This document shows, in pieces, positions 24,501 through 44,800 of a stretch of 64,000 nucleotides of DNA. The position numbers were made by a program, and so were the translations under genes. The notes below the pieces were generated by a model, which was not told the DNA's origin, searched no databases, and worked only from the letters and a program-made list of their open reading frames with translations. The stretch is from Paralichthys olivaceus (taxonomy: Eukaryota > Chordata > Actinopteri > Pleuronectiformes > Paralichthyidae): contig NC_091116.1 of assembly GCF_024713975.1 (NCBI RefSeq), positions 14,543,682 through 14,607,681 of the forward strand, in the 5' to 3' direction. Positions within the stretch are counted from its first letter, which is position 1, and each line of letters begins with the position of its first letter.

Positions 24501-26338
24501 CACCATCACGCCAACATCGGTCCAGGCCCACACCATCATCACGCCAACATCGATCCACGCCCACACCACCATCACGCCAACATCGATCCACGCCCACACC
24601 ACCATCACGCCAACATCGATCCACGCCCACACCACCATCGCGCCAACATCGATCCACGCCCACACCACCATCGCGCCAACATCGATCCACGCCCACACCA
24701 CCATCACGCCAACATCGATCCACGCCCACACCACCATCACGCGCACACCACCATCACGCCAACATCGATCCACGCCCACACCACCATCACGCCAACATCG
24801 GTCCAGGCCCACACCATCATCACGCCAACATCGATCCACGCCCACACCACCATCACGCCAACATCGATCCACGCCCACACCACCATCACGCCAACATCGA
24901 TCCACGCCCACACCACCATCACGCCAACATCGATCCACGCCCACACCACCATCACGCCAACATCGATCCACGCCCACACCACCATCACGCCAACATCGAT
25001 CCACGCCCACACCACCATCACGCGCACACCACCATCACGCCAACATCGATCCACGCCCACACCACCATCACGCCAACATCGATCCACGCCCACACCACCA
25101 TCATGTGATCAAACGCGGTCTGTTTGTCTGTTCCAGGTGGCGCTGAAGATGCCGAAGACAACGAAAGATGAAGTTCAAAGGTACGAGTTTGAAAGAAGAG
25201 TTTACTGTGTGTGTTATGTTTATATTGTGTTTGTATTGTGTTGTGTTTGTTGTGTTTGTATTGTGTTTGTATTGTGTTGTGTTTGTATTGTGTTGTGTTT
25301 GTTGTGTTTGTATTGTGTTGTGTTTGTATTGTGTTTGTATTGTGTTTGTATTGTGTTTGTATTGTGTGTGTTGTGGTTGTATTGTGTGTGTTGTGTTTAT
25401 TTTGTGTCGTGTTTGTTTTTGTGTGTGTTAGGAGAGAAGCTGCGATGCAGGACGGTCTACAGCGAGCTGTCAGCGTCCCATTGGCTCTGGCTGAGAGGAT
25501 CAACGTCCTCTGGCCGTCTCTTAAGGAAATGGTCGTCTACGGAAACATTGCCTGCAAATCTGATGCTCAGGTGAGACTCTGACGCTCGGGTGAGACTCTG
25601 ACGCTCGAGTGAGACTCTGACTCTCGGGTGAGACTCTGACGCTCGGGTGAGACTCTGACGCTCGGGTGAGACTCTGACGCTCGGGTGAGACTCTGACGCT
25701 CGGGTGAGACTCTGACGCTCGAGTGAGACTCTGACTCTCGGGTGAGACTCTGACTCTCGGGTGAGACTCTGACGCTCGAGTGAGACTCTGACTCTCGGGT
25801 GAGACTCTGACGCTCGGGTGAGACTCTGACGCTCGAGTGAGACTCTGACTCTCGGGTGAGACTTGAGCTTGGATTTCACTTCGGTAGTGAAAGGTCAAAG
25901 GTCACGGTGTCCTGTTGTTTCTCTTGAACACGATATATAAGATCAGCTAGAGAGAATGTCCTCAAGTTTACTACAAACATTAGAGTCACTGACTAACTGA
26001 TCGGATTTCGGCAGTCAAAGATCCTGGTGGCCTGTTTGGCGGAGTCATACAATCGCAGTGCGGTAACTCCAGTTTGTTTTTTCCAGGTGGCGGCTAAAGC
26101 TCTGGAGGCAGCGGTTTACGGAGCATACTACAACGTGATGATCAACCTCCGTGACATCACAGATGACGCCTTCACCGCAGCTGTGAGTGTTTGTTCTCTG
26201 TGTCGCTCGCCTGTAAATCGACTGTGACCATCAACGACTTGTTCTGTGTCTCAGACTCAGCAGAGAGCTTCCACGTTACTGCAGGACGCCAAGGACGCCG
26301 CCACCGCCATCCTCGCTGCAGCTGACCAGAGGAAGTGA
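20841..26338 (+). CDS. ftcd: Formimidoyltransferase-cyclodeaminase, copy A
   Basis: Fourteen exons join in frame to 539 residues, close to the 541 of human FTCD: 20841-20894, 21216-21399, 21535-21663, 21754-21842, 21971-22150, 22239-22376, 22479-22610, 22687-22748, 22919-23045, 23126-23287, 25137-25180, 25432-25570, 26087-26182 and 26255-26338 (TGA). The cytosolic enzyme moves the formimino group from formiminoglutamate to tetrahydrofolate, then releases ammonia to give 5,10-methenyl-THF, the last step of histidine breakdown. The protein starts [18 protein letters not shown], the conserved FT start. His82, the known formiminotransferase catalytic residue, is in the motif [16 protein letters not shown]. 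The cyclodeaminase domain covers roughly the last 205 residues and includes a Gly-rich APGGGS motif. The ATG follows a plausible CpG-containing leader. Introns 10-12 are swollen by tandem repeats. No disabling change was seen. Confidence 0.97.
21032..21044 (-). promoter_or_regulatory. ftcd: DR1 site in ftcd intron 1, copy A
   Basis: A second exact TGACCTTTGACCT, about 140 bases into intron 1. Copy B: 58983-58995. Confidence 0.45.
21456..21529 (+). repeat. ftcd: (TG)37 tract abutting the ftcd exon 3 acceptor, copy A
   Basis: An uninterrupted TG repeat fills most of the 135-base intron 2 and stops at gctcag, the acceptor of exon 3. Copy B (59407-59490) has about 42 units. Confidence 0.97.
23303..25102 (+). 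repeat. ftcd: 33-bp minisatellite in ftcd intron 10, copy A
   Basis: Roughly 54 units of cgatccacgcccacaccacc plus atcacgccaacat. Variants include cggtccaggccc units, catcgcgcc units and five shortened 17-base units around catcacgcgcacacc (near 23963, 24047, 24162, 24741 and 25021). The array starts about 15 bases after the exon 10 donor and ends about 35 bases before the exon 11 acceptor, so it is nearly the whole intron. The unit is a multiple of 3 and has no stop in any forward frame, which makes long His-, Thr- or Arg/Pro-rich frames that are not genes. Confidence 0.98.
25203..25430 (+). repeat. ftcd: (TTGTGTTTGTA)-type repeat in ftcd intron 11, copy A
   Basis: Degenerate gtgttgtgtttgtattgtgt units run from just after the exon 11 donor to the exon 12 acceptor. 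Copy B (63031-63226) is 32 bases shorter. Confidence 0.93.
25571..25863 (+). repeat. ftcd: 19-bp array of donor-like units in ftcd intron 12, copy A
   Basis: About 15 units of gtgagactctgacgctcgg (variants end tcga or carry gactctcgg). The first unit starts exactly at the exon 12 splice donor, and every unit junction again reads ctcgg/gtgaga or ctcga/gtgaga. Copy B: 63367-63659. Confidence 0.97.
25892..25904 (+). promoter_or_regulatory. ftcd: DR1 site in ftcd intron 12, copy A
   Basis: Exact AGGTCAAAGGTCA, about 30 bases after the 19-bp array. Copy B: 63688-63700. Confidence 0.45.
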
Positions 26339-26434
26339 AGACGTCAGATCTGAGAGGACACCGCCGCTGCCACGTCTATAAAATCCATACTGATTTGATC
26401 TAAACTTATTTGTTAGCTGTTGGTTACTGACTAA

Positions 26435-26530
26435 CTAAGTACATTTACTCAACTTCAACTGAGAGGTACTTCAGTTATTACTTCAATTATTATTTCACTA
26501 CATTTCAGAGGGAAATACTGTACCACAGTA
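26435..26530 (+). mobile_element. Fragment of a common teleost dispersed repeat
   Basis: Motifs aagtacatttactcaact, gaggtacttcagttattact and cactacatttcagagggaaa belong to a repeat I recognise as widespread in percomorph genomes. It is only a partial copy with no coding capacity. Confidence 0.5.
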
Positions 26531-26540
26531 ATCTGACTGG

Positions 26541-26694
26541 AGTATTTGGATTACTCAGACTGGATTAGTTACATTAGTCTGACTGGAGTAGTTACATTAG
26601 TTACATTACTCTGACTGGAGTAGTTACATTAGTTACATTACTCTGACTGGAGTAGTTACATTAGTTACATTACTCTGACTGGAGTAGTTACTGA
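26541..26694 (+). repeat. ~32-bp tandem repeat downstream of ftcd
   Basis: Several units of actctgactggagtagttac plus attagttacatt, becoming more regular from 26593 on. Confidence 0.88.
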
Positions 26695-26755
26695 CTTATT
26701 TTTACGTCTGAGTCATGTGACATGACGTCGTCTCTCAGTTGTAACAGATTCATCA

Positions 26756-26761
26756 AATAAA
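26756..26761 (+). terminator. ftcd: Poly(A) signal AATAAA, likely for ftcd
   Basis: First AATAAA after the ftcd stop, 418 bases downstream, within an AT-rich stretch with two further AATAAA-like hexamers. Confidence 0.45.
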
Positions 26762-26861
26762 AACATTTAAATAAATAATAAATCTTCAACATCACAGTTA
26801 CTTCCATTAACTCAAACATCAAATAAATACATGTGTAAAAATGTTTCTGCGGTTTCAGCTC

Positions 26862-26927
26862 GTTCTTCTCTCTCTGATGTTTGTTCAAGTGTTTCTCATC
26901 AGTTTGGTTTGAATCAGTTATTACCTC
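26862..26927 (+). mobile_element. Fragment matching the repeat in the adgrg7 intron
   Basis: tgtttgttcaagtgtttctc followed by atcagtttggtttgaatcag matches 17690-17756 almost base for base. A dispersed element therefore left copies in both places. Confidence 0.65.
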
Positions 26928-26937
26928 CATCAGAATG

Positions 26938-27027
26938 TTAGTGAGTTGGTTAGTTAGCTTGTTGGTCAGTTAGCTGGTTGGTAAGTGAGTTGGTTAGTTA
27001 GCTGGTTGGTTAGTTAGCTTGTTGGTC
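26938..27027 (+). repeat. (GTTGGTTAGTTAGCT)-type short tandem repeat
   Basis: Degenerate gttggttagttagcttgttg and gttggtcagttagctg units. Confidence 0.85.
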
Positions 27028-27150
27028 ATGGGAGAAGCCAATGTGGAGGTGTCTGAAATTCTCTGTCTGACCAGAAGAGGGAGACTGTATGTCTATGAGA
27101 AAATGACTGAACATTGTCCTAAGGAGTTGGTGCTAACCTATTATTTCCAG

Positions 27151-27246
27151 ATGTTGTGTCTTCGACGTCCTCCAACGTGTCTGAAGCATTTTGGCTGAAC
27201 AGTCCCGTCATGTTCGCGTCGCTCAGCCTGAACATCGTTACGATGA
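27151..27246 (+). other. Isolated exon-like segment
   Basis: 96 nt between ttatttccag and atga/gtgagt, phase 1 at both ends. The frame includes SEAFWLNSPVMFASLSLNIV, which is hydrophobic. No homology is recognised and no partner exon was found. It may be an alternative or relic exon, or chance. Confidence 0.25.
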
Positions 27247-27279
27247 GTGAGTTTTATTTTTGACCAAAAATACTGTAAA

Positions 27280-27910
27280 TACTAGTGCAATTGTTGTTGC
27301 TACCACAACCGCTAACACCATTGCTAATCGTGCTACAAATATGATATTACTGTCTGATACTATCACTGTCTGATTCTGCTAATAATACTGCTGATGCAAA
27401 TACTACCATTGCTAGTACTGCTAACACCACAATGACTGACACTAATGTTAACAAATCCAAATGCTTTCATTGTAAATGAATGTAAAGCTACTGCATCCTG
27501 TAATACTGCTAATGCTAGTGCTATGTTGCTACGACCACAATACTTAACACTACTGCTAATAATGCTACAAAAACAAATGTGCTGCTAATGCTACTGGCAA
27601 AATAACTGCTAATATCACAATGGCTAACCCAGAACCGTGCAGCTGTGTTCTTGTGAGTCACCTGACGTTCTGTTGACAGGTGTGATTGGTTCGTCACTTT
27701 GTTAGAAGAACAGATTGTGGGTGAATGACCTTTCACCTGTTGCTAATACGCTGGAGACACCACAGGTAAAGAACCTCTTGTAAACCACTAATGCTACCAC
27801 TACATGCAAGCACTATTAATGCTATCGTTAGCTCTAGCTGCTACTTAAGGCTAATCACTGCTTATGCCACAGCTAACAAATGCTTTGATTACTACTGTTG
27901 CTAACCCCAC
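27280..27910 (+). repeat. Degenerate gctaat(a/g)ctactg low-complexity region
   Basis: Many copies of gctaatgct, tactgctaat and aacaccac-type trinucleotide-like words. No regular period was found. Confidence 0.6.
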
Positions 27911-28194
27911 TGCTAGCTGCAGCAGCTACTTGTATTTGTAGTATTAGGGCCAATAGTACCCATTCTACAGTTACTTCATCCATTACATCATCTTTTCATG
28001 AACCTTCTTTTACTAATAAACAGTACTCAGTACTCTTTACTTACTACTCAGTGTATTCAGTACTCTTTACTCTGTACCGTGTACTCTTATGTTTCAGTAT
28101 GAGGAGATCCAGTTGTCCTCATCCTCAGTTTTTCCACCAGAGTATGTTTACTACAAGGTTCAACTTCCTGCTCCACACTGACCTCCCTCACCTG

Positions 28195-28290
28195 GTCTGG
28201 ACCTGGTCTGGACCTGGACCTGGTCTGGACCTGGACCTGGTCTGGACCTGGACCTGGTCTGGTCCGGTCCGGGTCTGGACCTGGTCAAAT
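28195..28290 (+). repeat. (CTGGTCTGGACCTGGAC)-type tandem repeat
   Basis: About six alternating ctggtctggac and ctggacctgg units. Confidence 0.9.
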
Positions 28291-28818
28291 CAGATGAAAA
28301 TTCAAATCAAGAACTACAAACTATATATTATTATTATTATTTATATGTTTAGTATGAATGAAATGTGCTTCATTCTCTTCTGGGTTTGATCTTTAACACT
28401 TTAATGATCAAATTATCAAGTTTAGTTTTTCTCTAAACAGAAAAATAAAAAACTGTTAGATGACGTCTGTGAACTATATTATAAAGTCTAATAAAATAAA
28501 GAGATGAATTGAAATAATTATTGTTGAACAGTTTCATGTTTGTGTGAAACTGAATAAAACAAGAAACAACCAAAACTAAACCGGAACAAGTGTTGGTCTG
28601 CCTTCAAAATAAAAGCATCACATTGCTCTTAAGAAACTTAATAAAGATGGACACGTCTGGATCGCCCCCTGGTGGCTGTCTCACCTGTTACACCACCTAG
28701 TTGAGTCACAACTTTATTTTATTTATTTACATAGCTCATTCATATCATTTATACAAGTATGTTTTTTAATTCAAGTTATAATATAAGAAAAAGAATAATA
28801 AAAACAAACAGTGGGATT

Positions 28819-29020
28819 AAAGGTACAGTGTGTAGAATTTAGTGACATCTAGTGTTGAAATTGCATGTTGCAGCTGAACACCCTCTCTCTTTCCTGGGGT
28901 AAAGAAAACTACAATTCAAACAATTTAGATGAAACGAACTAGTGAAAAGATCACAAGCATTATTGTTCATTAAAAATCTGCTCAGATCGCTTTAACCCAA
29001 ATCTTACACACTGGACCTTT
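28819..29020. mobile_element. 202-bp MITE with terminal inverted repeats
   Basis: The left end aaaggtacagtgtgtagaat and the right end, read in reverse complement as aaaggtccagtgtgtaagat, match at 18 of 20 bases. The right-end form is one I know from many teleost genomes. No transposase frame is inside. A target-site duplication could not be settled (the flanks are gggatt and gaacaa). Confidence 0.85.
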
Positions 29021-29294
29021 GAACAAATATCAACATAATGAGAAAATAGTTTGTATTAATGATTTTACTTTAACTTCATTTCATGTCAGTGGAAAGGTTT
29101 AAATAATCAAATATAGATAATAATAAAGACAAACAGTCAAAACCGAAATATAGTTTAAAAATCACATTTTCCAAAGTTGTACAGACAATAAACTAACTGG
29201 ACAGATAACAAAGTAAAAGTGCGTTTGGTGTTTTATTTTGAAATCTCTCACCGGAATGGATGTGTTATCTTGACCAGGATGTTTTATCTGACTT

Positions 29295-29475
29295 GAAGAG
29301 AGAGAGAGAGAGTGTGGAGGAGGAGGGAAGGAGACACAGATAGAAGAAGAGAAGAGAAGGAGAGACAGATAGAAGAAGAGAAGACAGAAGGAGAGACAGA
29401 TAGAAGAAGAGAAGACAGAAGGAGAGACAGATAGAAGAAGAGAAGGCAGAAGGAGACACAGATAGAAGACAGAAG
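29295..29475 (+). repeat. ~33-bp GA-rich tandem repeat
   Basis: About five units of gacagatagaagaagagaag plus acagaaggaga. Confidence 0.92.
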
Positions 29476-29499
29476 AAACGTGGAATAAAGCGTGAGGTG

Positions 29500-29758
29500 A
29501 TGCCGGGACACACACACGCGCGTGTACTTGCGTGCACGCCCAGGTGCGTGTTGTGATTTTTGTCTCGCGCGGCTCCGGTCACCTTGTTTTGGACTCGCGT
29601 GCGCGTGCTCAGCACGTGGCAGCGTGACCATCACAGAATCAGCTGATTCTATCGATCTGCGCGTGCACGCGGTGGATCGATGGATTTACCGGATGGACCT
29701 GAAATGAAAAACTTTCCAAATAAAAGTGAAAGATGAAAAAGTGGATTTTATTCTGAAG
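29500..29758 (+). promoter_or_regulatory. abi3bp: CpG-rich candidate promoter and non-coding first exon of abi3bp
   Basis: About 180 CpG-dense bases (29511-29690) include the palindrome acacgcgcgtgt and are followed by an ideal donor gaag/gtgagt at 29758/29759. Every ATG in this segment meets a stop before the donor, so it would be 5' UTR. Linking it to abi3bp is inference from position and strand. Confidence 0.4.
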
Positions 29759-29834
29759 GTGAGTTTCTTTACTTTAAAAAAAACTTCGTAGTGACTTTGT
29801 TGTTTTAATATTTCTATGTTATTCTATATCTATA

Positions 29835-30325
29835 CTTACATTGTGAGGTTTATATTAAATGAAAGAACACTATAGAAACATTAAACATCAGCATAATGAA
29901 GTTTTAAATGTAGATGAATCTATAATTACACTGTGATGTTTATAATGTAATATACATTATATATATAATATTAAATGAAAGAACACTATAGAAACATTAA
30001 ACATCAACATCATGAAGTTTTAAATGTAGATGAATCTATAATTACACTGTGATGTTTATAATGTAATATACATTATATATATAATATTAAATGAAAGAAC
30101 ACTATAGAAACATTAAACATCAACATCATGAAGTTTTAAATGTAGATGAATCTATAATTACACTGTGATGTTTATAATGTAATATACATTATATATATAA
30201 TATTAAATGAAAGAACCCTATAGAAACATTAAACATCAACATCATGAAGTTTTAAATGTAGATGAATCTATAATTATACTGTGATGTTTATAATGTAATA
30301 TACATTATATATATAATATTAAATG
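29835..30325 (+). repeat. 116-bp tandem satellite
   Basis: The word gatgaatctataat recurs at 29913, 30029, 30145 and 30261, exactly 116 bases apart. Each unit holds an AT palindrome-rich core (taatatacattatatatata). About four units, more than 95% alike by eye. Confidence 0.97.
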
Positions 30326-31269
30326 ACGAGGCCGAGATGGGTGAGAGCAGTTTTTATTATTCTTCATTTATTTAATATTAAAAGTTTTTCTTCATCTGAA
30401 GCTGAGGTTCTAAACCTGGTTGTCATGGAAACCCTGTTTTGTCTCACCCTTTTCCTCCTCACATGTATTATTTATGTTCCTAATAAGGAAAGTTTGTGTT
30501 TTCATGAACATGCTATGATCATGTATGTAGAAACAGTGTGGTTTTTATTCTGTAATAATTCAAACGTCCTGCAGGGGAACCATGTTGTAAACACTTTCAG
30601 CTCCACCGGGAGGATTTTCATTGAATCACGTCTTTGTCTCTCGTCGTGGTCGTTTCTGTCCCGAGGTCGTCTGTCAGACACGTCGTGTCGGAGCGGGTCT
30701 CAAACCTTCGTCGCAGCGTTAACTCTTTAAATACAAACCACAGGAAGTCAACCTGTGGCTGCAGCAGTGTCATGTGACTTCATTACAGTTAATAACAGAT
30801 AAATATGTTTAGTGCGTCAGAGACGACGTTTAACAACAAATAGTTAAATAGAGGCCGCTCTGTGTGACAGGTGATTGATGAGGTCAGGAGGGGGCGGGGC
30901 ATGTCTATCGAAGAGAAGAAGACGAACAAGTCGTCGTCCTCTGACTTTGATTTTAAGACAAAACTTTACAAGCTGGTGTCAATGTCAGTAAAGTTTTCAT
31001 CAGTTTATTGAAGAGATAAAAGAAATCAAAAGAGACTTTTTAAAGCTCCGCAGATCAAAGGTCAAAGTTTCACTTCACAACTGAAAACATTCACAGACTT
31101 TTATTCTGAAAAGACAAATCAGAACCAAAGAGAGAATTTAATGGTGAAAAATAATAAAACAGTTTTTATGAAAACAAAACGATTTGAAATAAAAAAATCG
31201 GAAGAAAACCCAAAAAAGACAAATGAAGAGAAAAGTGAGACGTGAGAAACATGAGAATCACATGACTGA

Positions 31270-31330
31270 ATGTTTTCACATGTGTTCGCTCTAATCGTTC
31301 ACACGTGTGCGTCTGTTTCCTGTCTCTCTG
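31270..31330 (+). CDS. abi3bp: Candidate signal-peptide exon of abi3bp
   Basis: ATG at 31270 opens MFSHVFALIVHTCASVSCLS, mildly hydrophobic. It ends in phase 1 at ctctctg/gtgggg, which fits the phase of the next exon (31625) to give Asp-Ala-Glu-Pro-Lys. The region before it lacks a good polypyrimidine acceptor, so it may instead be a first exon or simply wrong. A rival start is the hydrophobic frame at 30425. Confidence 0.3.
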
Positions 31331-31624
31331 GTGGGGGGGCAACCTCGTCCCTGACGACATCATCACCTTCATCACGTTTACTGAACAAAGTCCAGCAAAT
31401 GTCCGACACGCTGCCACTTCCACAACGACTTCACAGTACAAGTACATCAAGAACATGTAGTACACACTGTACATTTAGAACACGTAGTACACACAGTGGA
31501 TGCTTTACTTTTGACTTTGACCTTTGGGACTTGATTCTGTTCCTCATAGCGCTGGTCACTTGCTTCCTGTTCCTGTCTTTTCAAAATACAATCAGAGTAA
31601 AACCCTGTTAACGTCTGGTTTCAG

Positions 31625-41878
<10,254 letters not shown>

Positions 41879-44800
41879 ACGGACCCGAGTTCAGAGTCGT
41901 CCTGGGAGACGCCTGAAACAGGAGCAGGTCCTGACAAAGTGCCGGAGCTGAGACGTCACAACCCAGAGCTGCAGAAACATGGACTTTATGTTCAGGGAAT
42001 TGAAAGTGTATCAGTAAACATGTGTCGTCTTTAGAATTTATCAAAGTGACGGAGCAGGACGAAGGTTTGTTTCCTCTGCAGTGAAACAAATCTCACGTCA
42101 TAGATTTTATTTGGTGTTCAGATCATGGGAAGCTGGCTCCCTGTTTTCATGTTATTTATCTAAAGCTCTTTGGTCACATGACATCCCCACGGAGACACTT
42201 CTTCTTCTTTAAACAGGAAACAAGACGACGTCCTGCTTCACCCCCTCCGTCACAAACACAGAATAAACACAACGAGTCGTAAACTCATCAACATCGACCA
42301 AATTGAAAATATCACTTTCTGAAATGAACAAATCCAAAATCTTTCTATGAATCTGAGAAGAAAATATAAAATATTTTACAGAACAACCTTTTCTTTCATT
42401 ATCAGGTTTCTGCAGAATATGAATTACTTTCTCTTTATTTATAAAAAAGCACAAAGTGACTTCAAGCGTTATTATACATGTCCAGTGGGCTGAAGAACGA
42501 TGTCGCCGTCCTCTCTGTGTTCCATGTTTAAATTCAGGCCTGATTTTTGGTGCTTTAACGATTCGCTGCCTCGGACTCACACAGAGGAAACATTGAGGCT
42601 TCTACACTTTGCAATTTGCACAACAAAAATGTATTTATATGTAAATGGAGAGAATGTATTTTTATATACATTTTTGCAGATGCATCACCGTGGCCTTTTT
42701 ATTCTACGATAACGTTAAAACTCTTCTTCTCCTCTGATGCTAAAGCACAAATCCTCAGGAGACAATGGCTGATGAATCTGAAAATATTTGTATTTAAACA
42801 AACTCTTTGTTTATTTTACCAAACATAGACGAGAAGTTTGGTTGTTGTGGTGGCTAGCATTGGTTAGCAGAGGTACATCAACAGCTACTTTATTCTAGAG
42901 CTACGTGGCTAGCTAACCAGACAATCATTACAACTAGTTAACGAACTGAGATGAAGGTTTAGCATTCACTAGTTGTGTGTATCTAGCTAATTAGCTAATG
43001 ATTGATTTATGCTGATATATAGATTTATGAGTTCACAGGAAATTAAGATGGAAGATTTTAGGTGTAAAATTTAACACTGGGTTTGTCTAAATATAAAAAA
43101 CAGACGTTTTCTAAGTCGCCATGTGACTCAAACGTCTTAGAACAGTCCTGGATTGGGGCTAGGAGCTAACATGCTAATGTGTTTTTGTCAATAAGCCATT
43201 AATTTCTCATCCTGCCTCCGACCACGTGACGGCAGGAAGTTGTTCCTAATGTTTGTCCTGGTGACGCTGAGCTTTAACGACTCTCTCATTCAATCATCAT
43301 GTCAAATATGTTCTGTACGTTTGTTTTTATATTATTTTCAACAATAAAGACGATTCTTTTTTTACAGATGTGTATTTGCTGTTCAGATTTAATCCAGTGT
43401 GTTAGAGACAAATCACAAACCTTCAACAAAGAACATGAGACGTTCCCACGGCAACTGGTCGCTGCACTTTAAGACATTTTATTTTTATAGCAGGAAAATG
43501 TGACTGGGTTTGTTCTCCAGGGACTCGAACACGTGACGGCCCGTTCACCACAGAGCCTGAAAAAGAAAATAAGAGCAGGAAACGTCCCTGATGCCAAATC
43601 TGCTGTAATTTCACCCTCCTGCACAAACACGGTTACATAACACGTGCACACGCCAACGATCCCCAACACACACATGTTCAGTGAACGTGAGGCCTTCAGG
43701 GACCACAGTGGGTCAGTTGTCTTCAGTGTTGAAGCTCATGTGCAGCAGGAAAGGAAAAATAATCAGAAGAAGAAACCAACAATTACTTCAAATTGATCAA
43801 ATATCATAAAGTACTTTCGTAATTAAATGACACAATTAAAACAACACTAATAAAAACTAGAACATTTGTCAAACGTTCAATTGGTTTTTCTCCCTCTTCC
43901 TTCAAAGTGATTGGTCACTGGGCTCCGACCAATCAGAGCTGGAGCGTCAGGTACAAGATGGCGGACAGCGACAAGAGAAACGATTGAAACGAGAAGAACG
44001 AAAAACATCTTGAGTTTTAAAGAGTGTTTGTTAGCGTTAGCGTTAGCATCAGCACAGAGCCGGGAGAGGACGAGGCTAACGCGGTGCTAACCCACAGGTG
44101 TGAGCCTGAAGACTCAGGTGAGTTTCTACTGAAACACAAACATTCACTTTGTCCATCTTTATCACCATCAGCTAGCTTTAGCTTTAGCTTTAGCGCGGCA
44201 GGGGCCTCGGCTGCTTCCGGTTCACACTCATCGGCCTTCAGATTTCAAAATAAGAGCCCTGACAGTAACACATGTCTTCACTTGGTGAAGTCGGATGTTT
44301 AACCTCTGAACTTGTCAGTTATTTATCGAAGCCACGTGGTTAATTCGTGTGTTTAGAATAATATGTGAAGGTTGAGGGGAACGTGATGAGAGTGCTGATG
44401 GTCCGCAGGTCTCACACATCGTTAACTCAATGAGGTGTTGGAGGGAAACCAGACGGGAGCTGGCTTCATGTTACCACACGTGCGGCAGGAGGAAGTCCAT
44501 GTGTAGAAAGAACCTGAGGAGACACCTGTCCTTGAGCTGCAGAGCTGGGATCTGTCAAACCCGCCGACATAAGACCTGAGTCCAGGTTCAGGTCCAGTCG
44601 TCCTTGAATGTGGAGGAAACGTCAGAGTCCTCGTCGCCGCCTCGACTCTTCCTCTGTGGTTTGTTTTCTTCTCAGTAATGTCTCGGCCTTGAGCAGCGAG
44701 CGTGACCTCCCGTCGTTAAAATCGACCTTGCTGCATTTAAAACACGTGTTCGCCACAGAAACGCTGCGGGACTCAGACACAGGAACAAACCTCTGGAGTT

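Larger units (their letters stand above)
26339..31269. other. Interval between ftcd stop and abi3bp candidate first coding exon
   Basis: Seen once in the window. It contains the ftcd 3' UTR, several tandem repeats, an isolated exon-like segment (27151-27246), a MITE (28819-29020), a CpG-containing candidate first exon of abi3bp (29500-29758) and a 116-bp satellite (29835-30325). From 30.33 to 31.27 kb no gene was recognised, although a hydrophobic ATG frame starts at 30425 (METLFCLTLFLLTCIIY) without a convincing donor. Confidence 0.6.

Noticed and set aside
23303..25102. CRISPR-like array of ~33-bp repeats
   Set aside because: Units are directly adjacent with no unique spacers, in a vertebrate gene intron.
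23301..25574. Long His/Pro/Ala/Asn frame and its reverse Trp/Val/Asp and Arg/Asp/Gly frames over ftcd intron 10
   Set aside because: Generated by a 33-bp (multiple of 3) stop-free minisatellite inside a well-defined intron; not a separate gene.
25211..25582. Cys/Val/Leu-rich frames in ftcd intron 11
   Set aside because: Translations of TTGTG repeats; the flanking exons splice cleanly around them.
25457..25898. Ser/Arg/Glu-rich minus-strand frames over the 19-bp array
   Set aside because: Repeat artefact; on the opposite strand of a coding exon and its intron.
30323..30730. 135-codon frame starting at the end of the 116-bp satellite
   Set aside because: The only suggestive part is a hydrophobic stretch from 30425. 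There is no convincing donor in the needed phase, so it is only noted as a rival abi3bp start.
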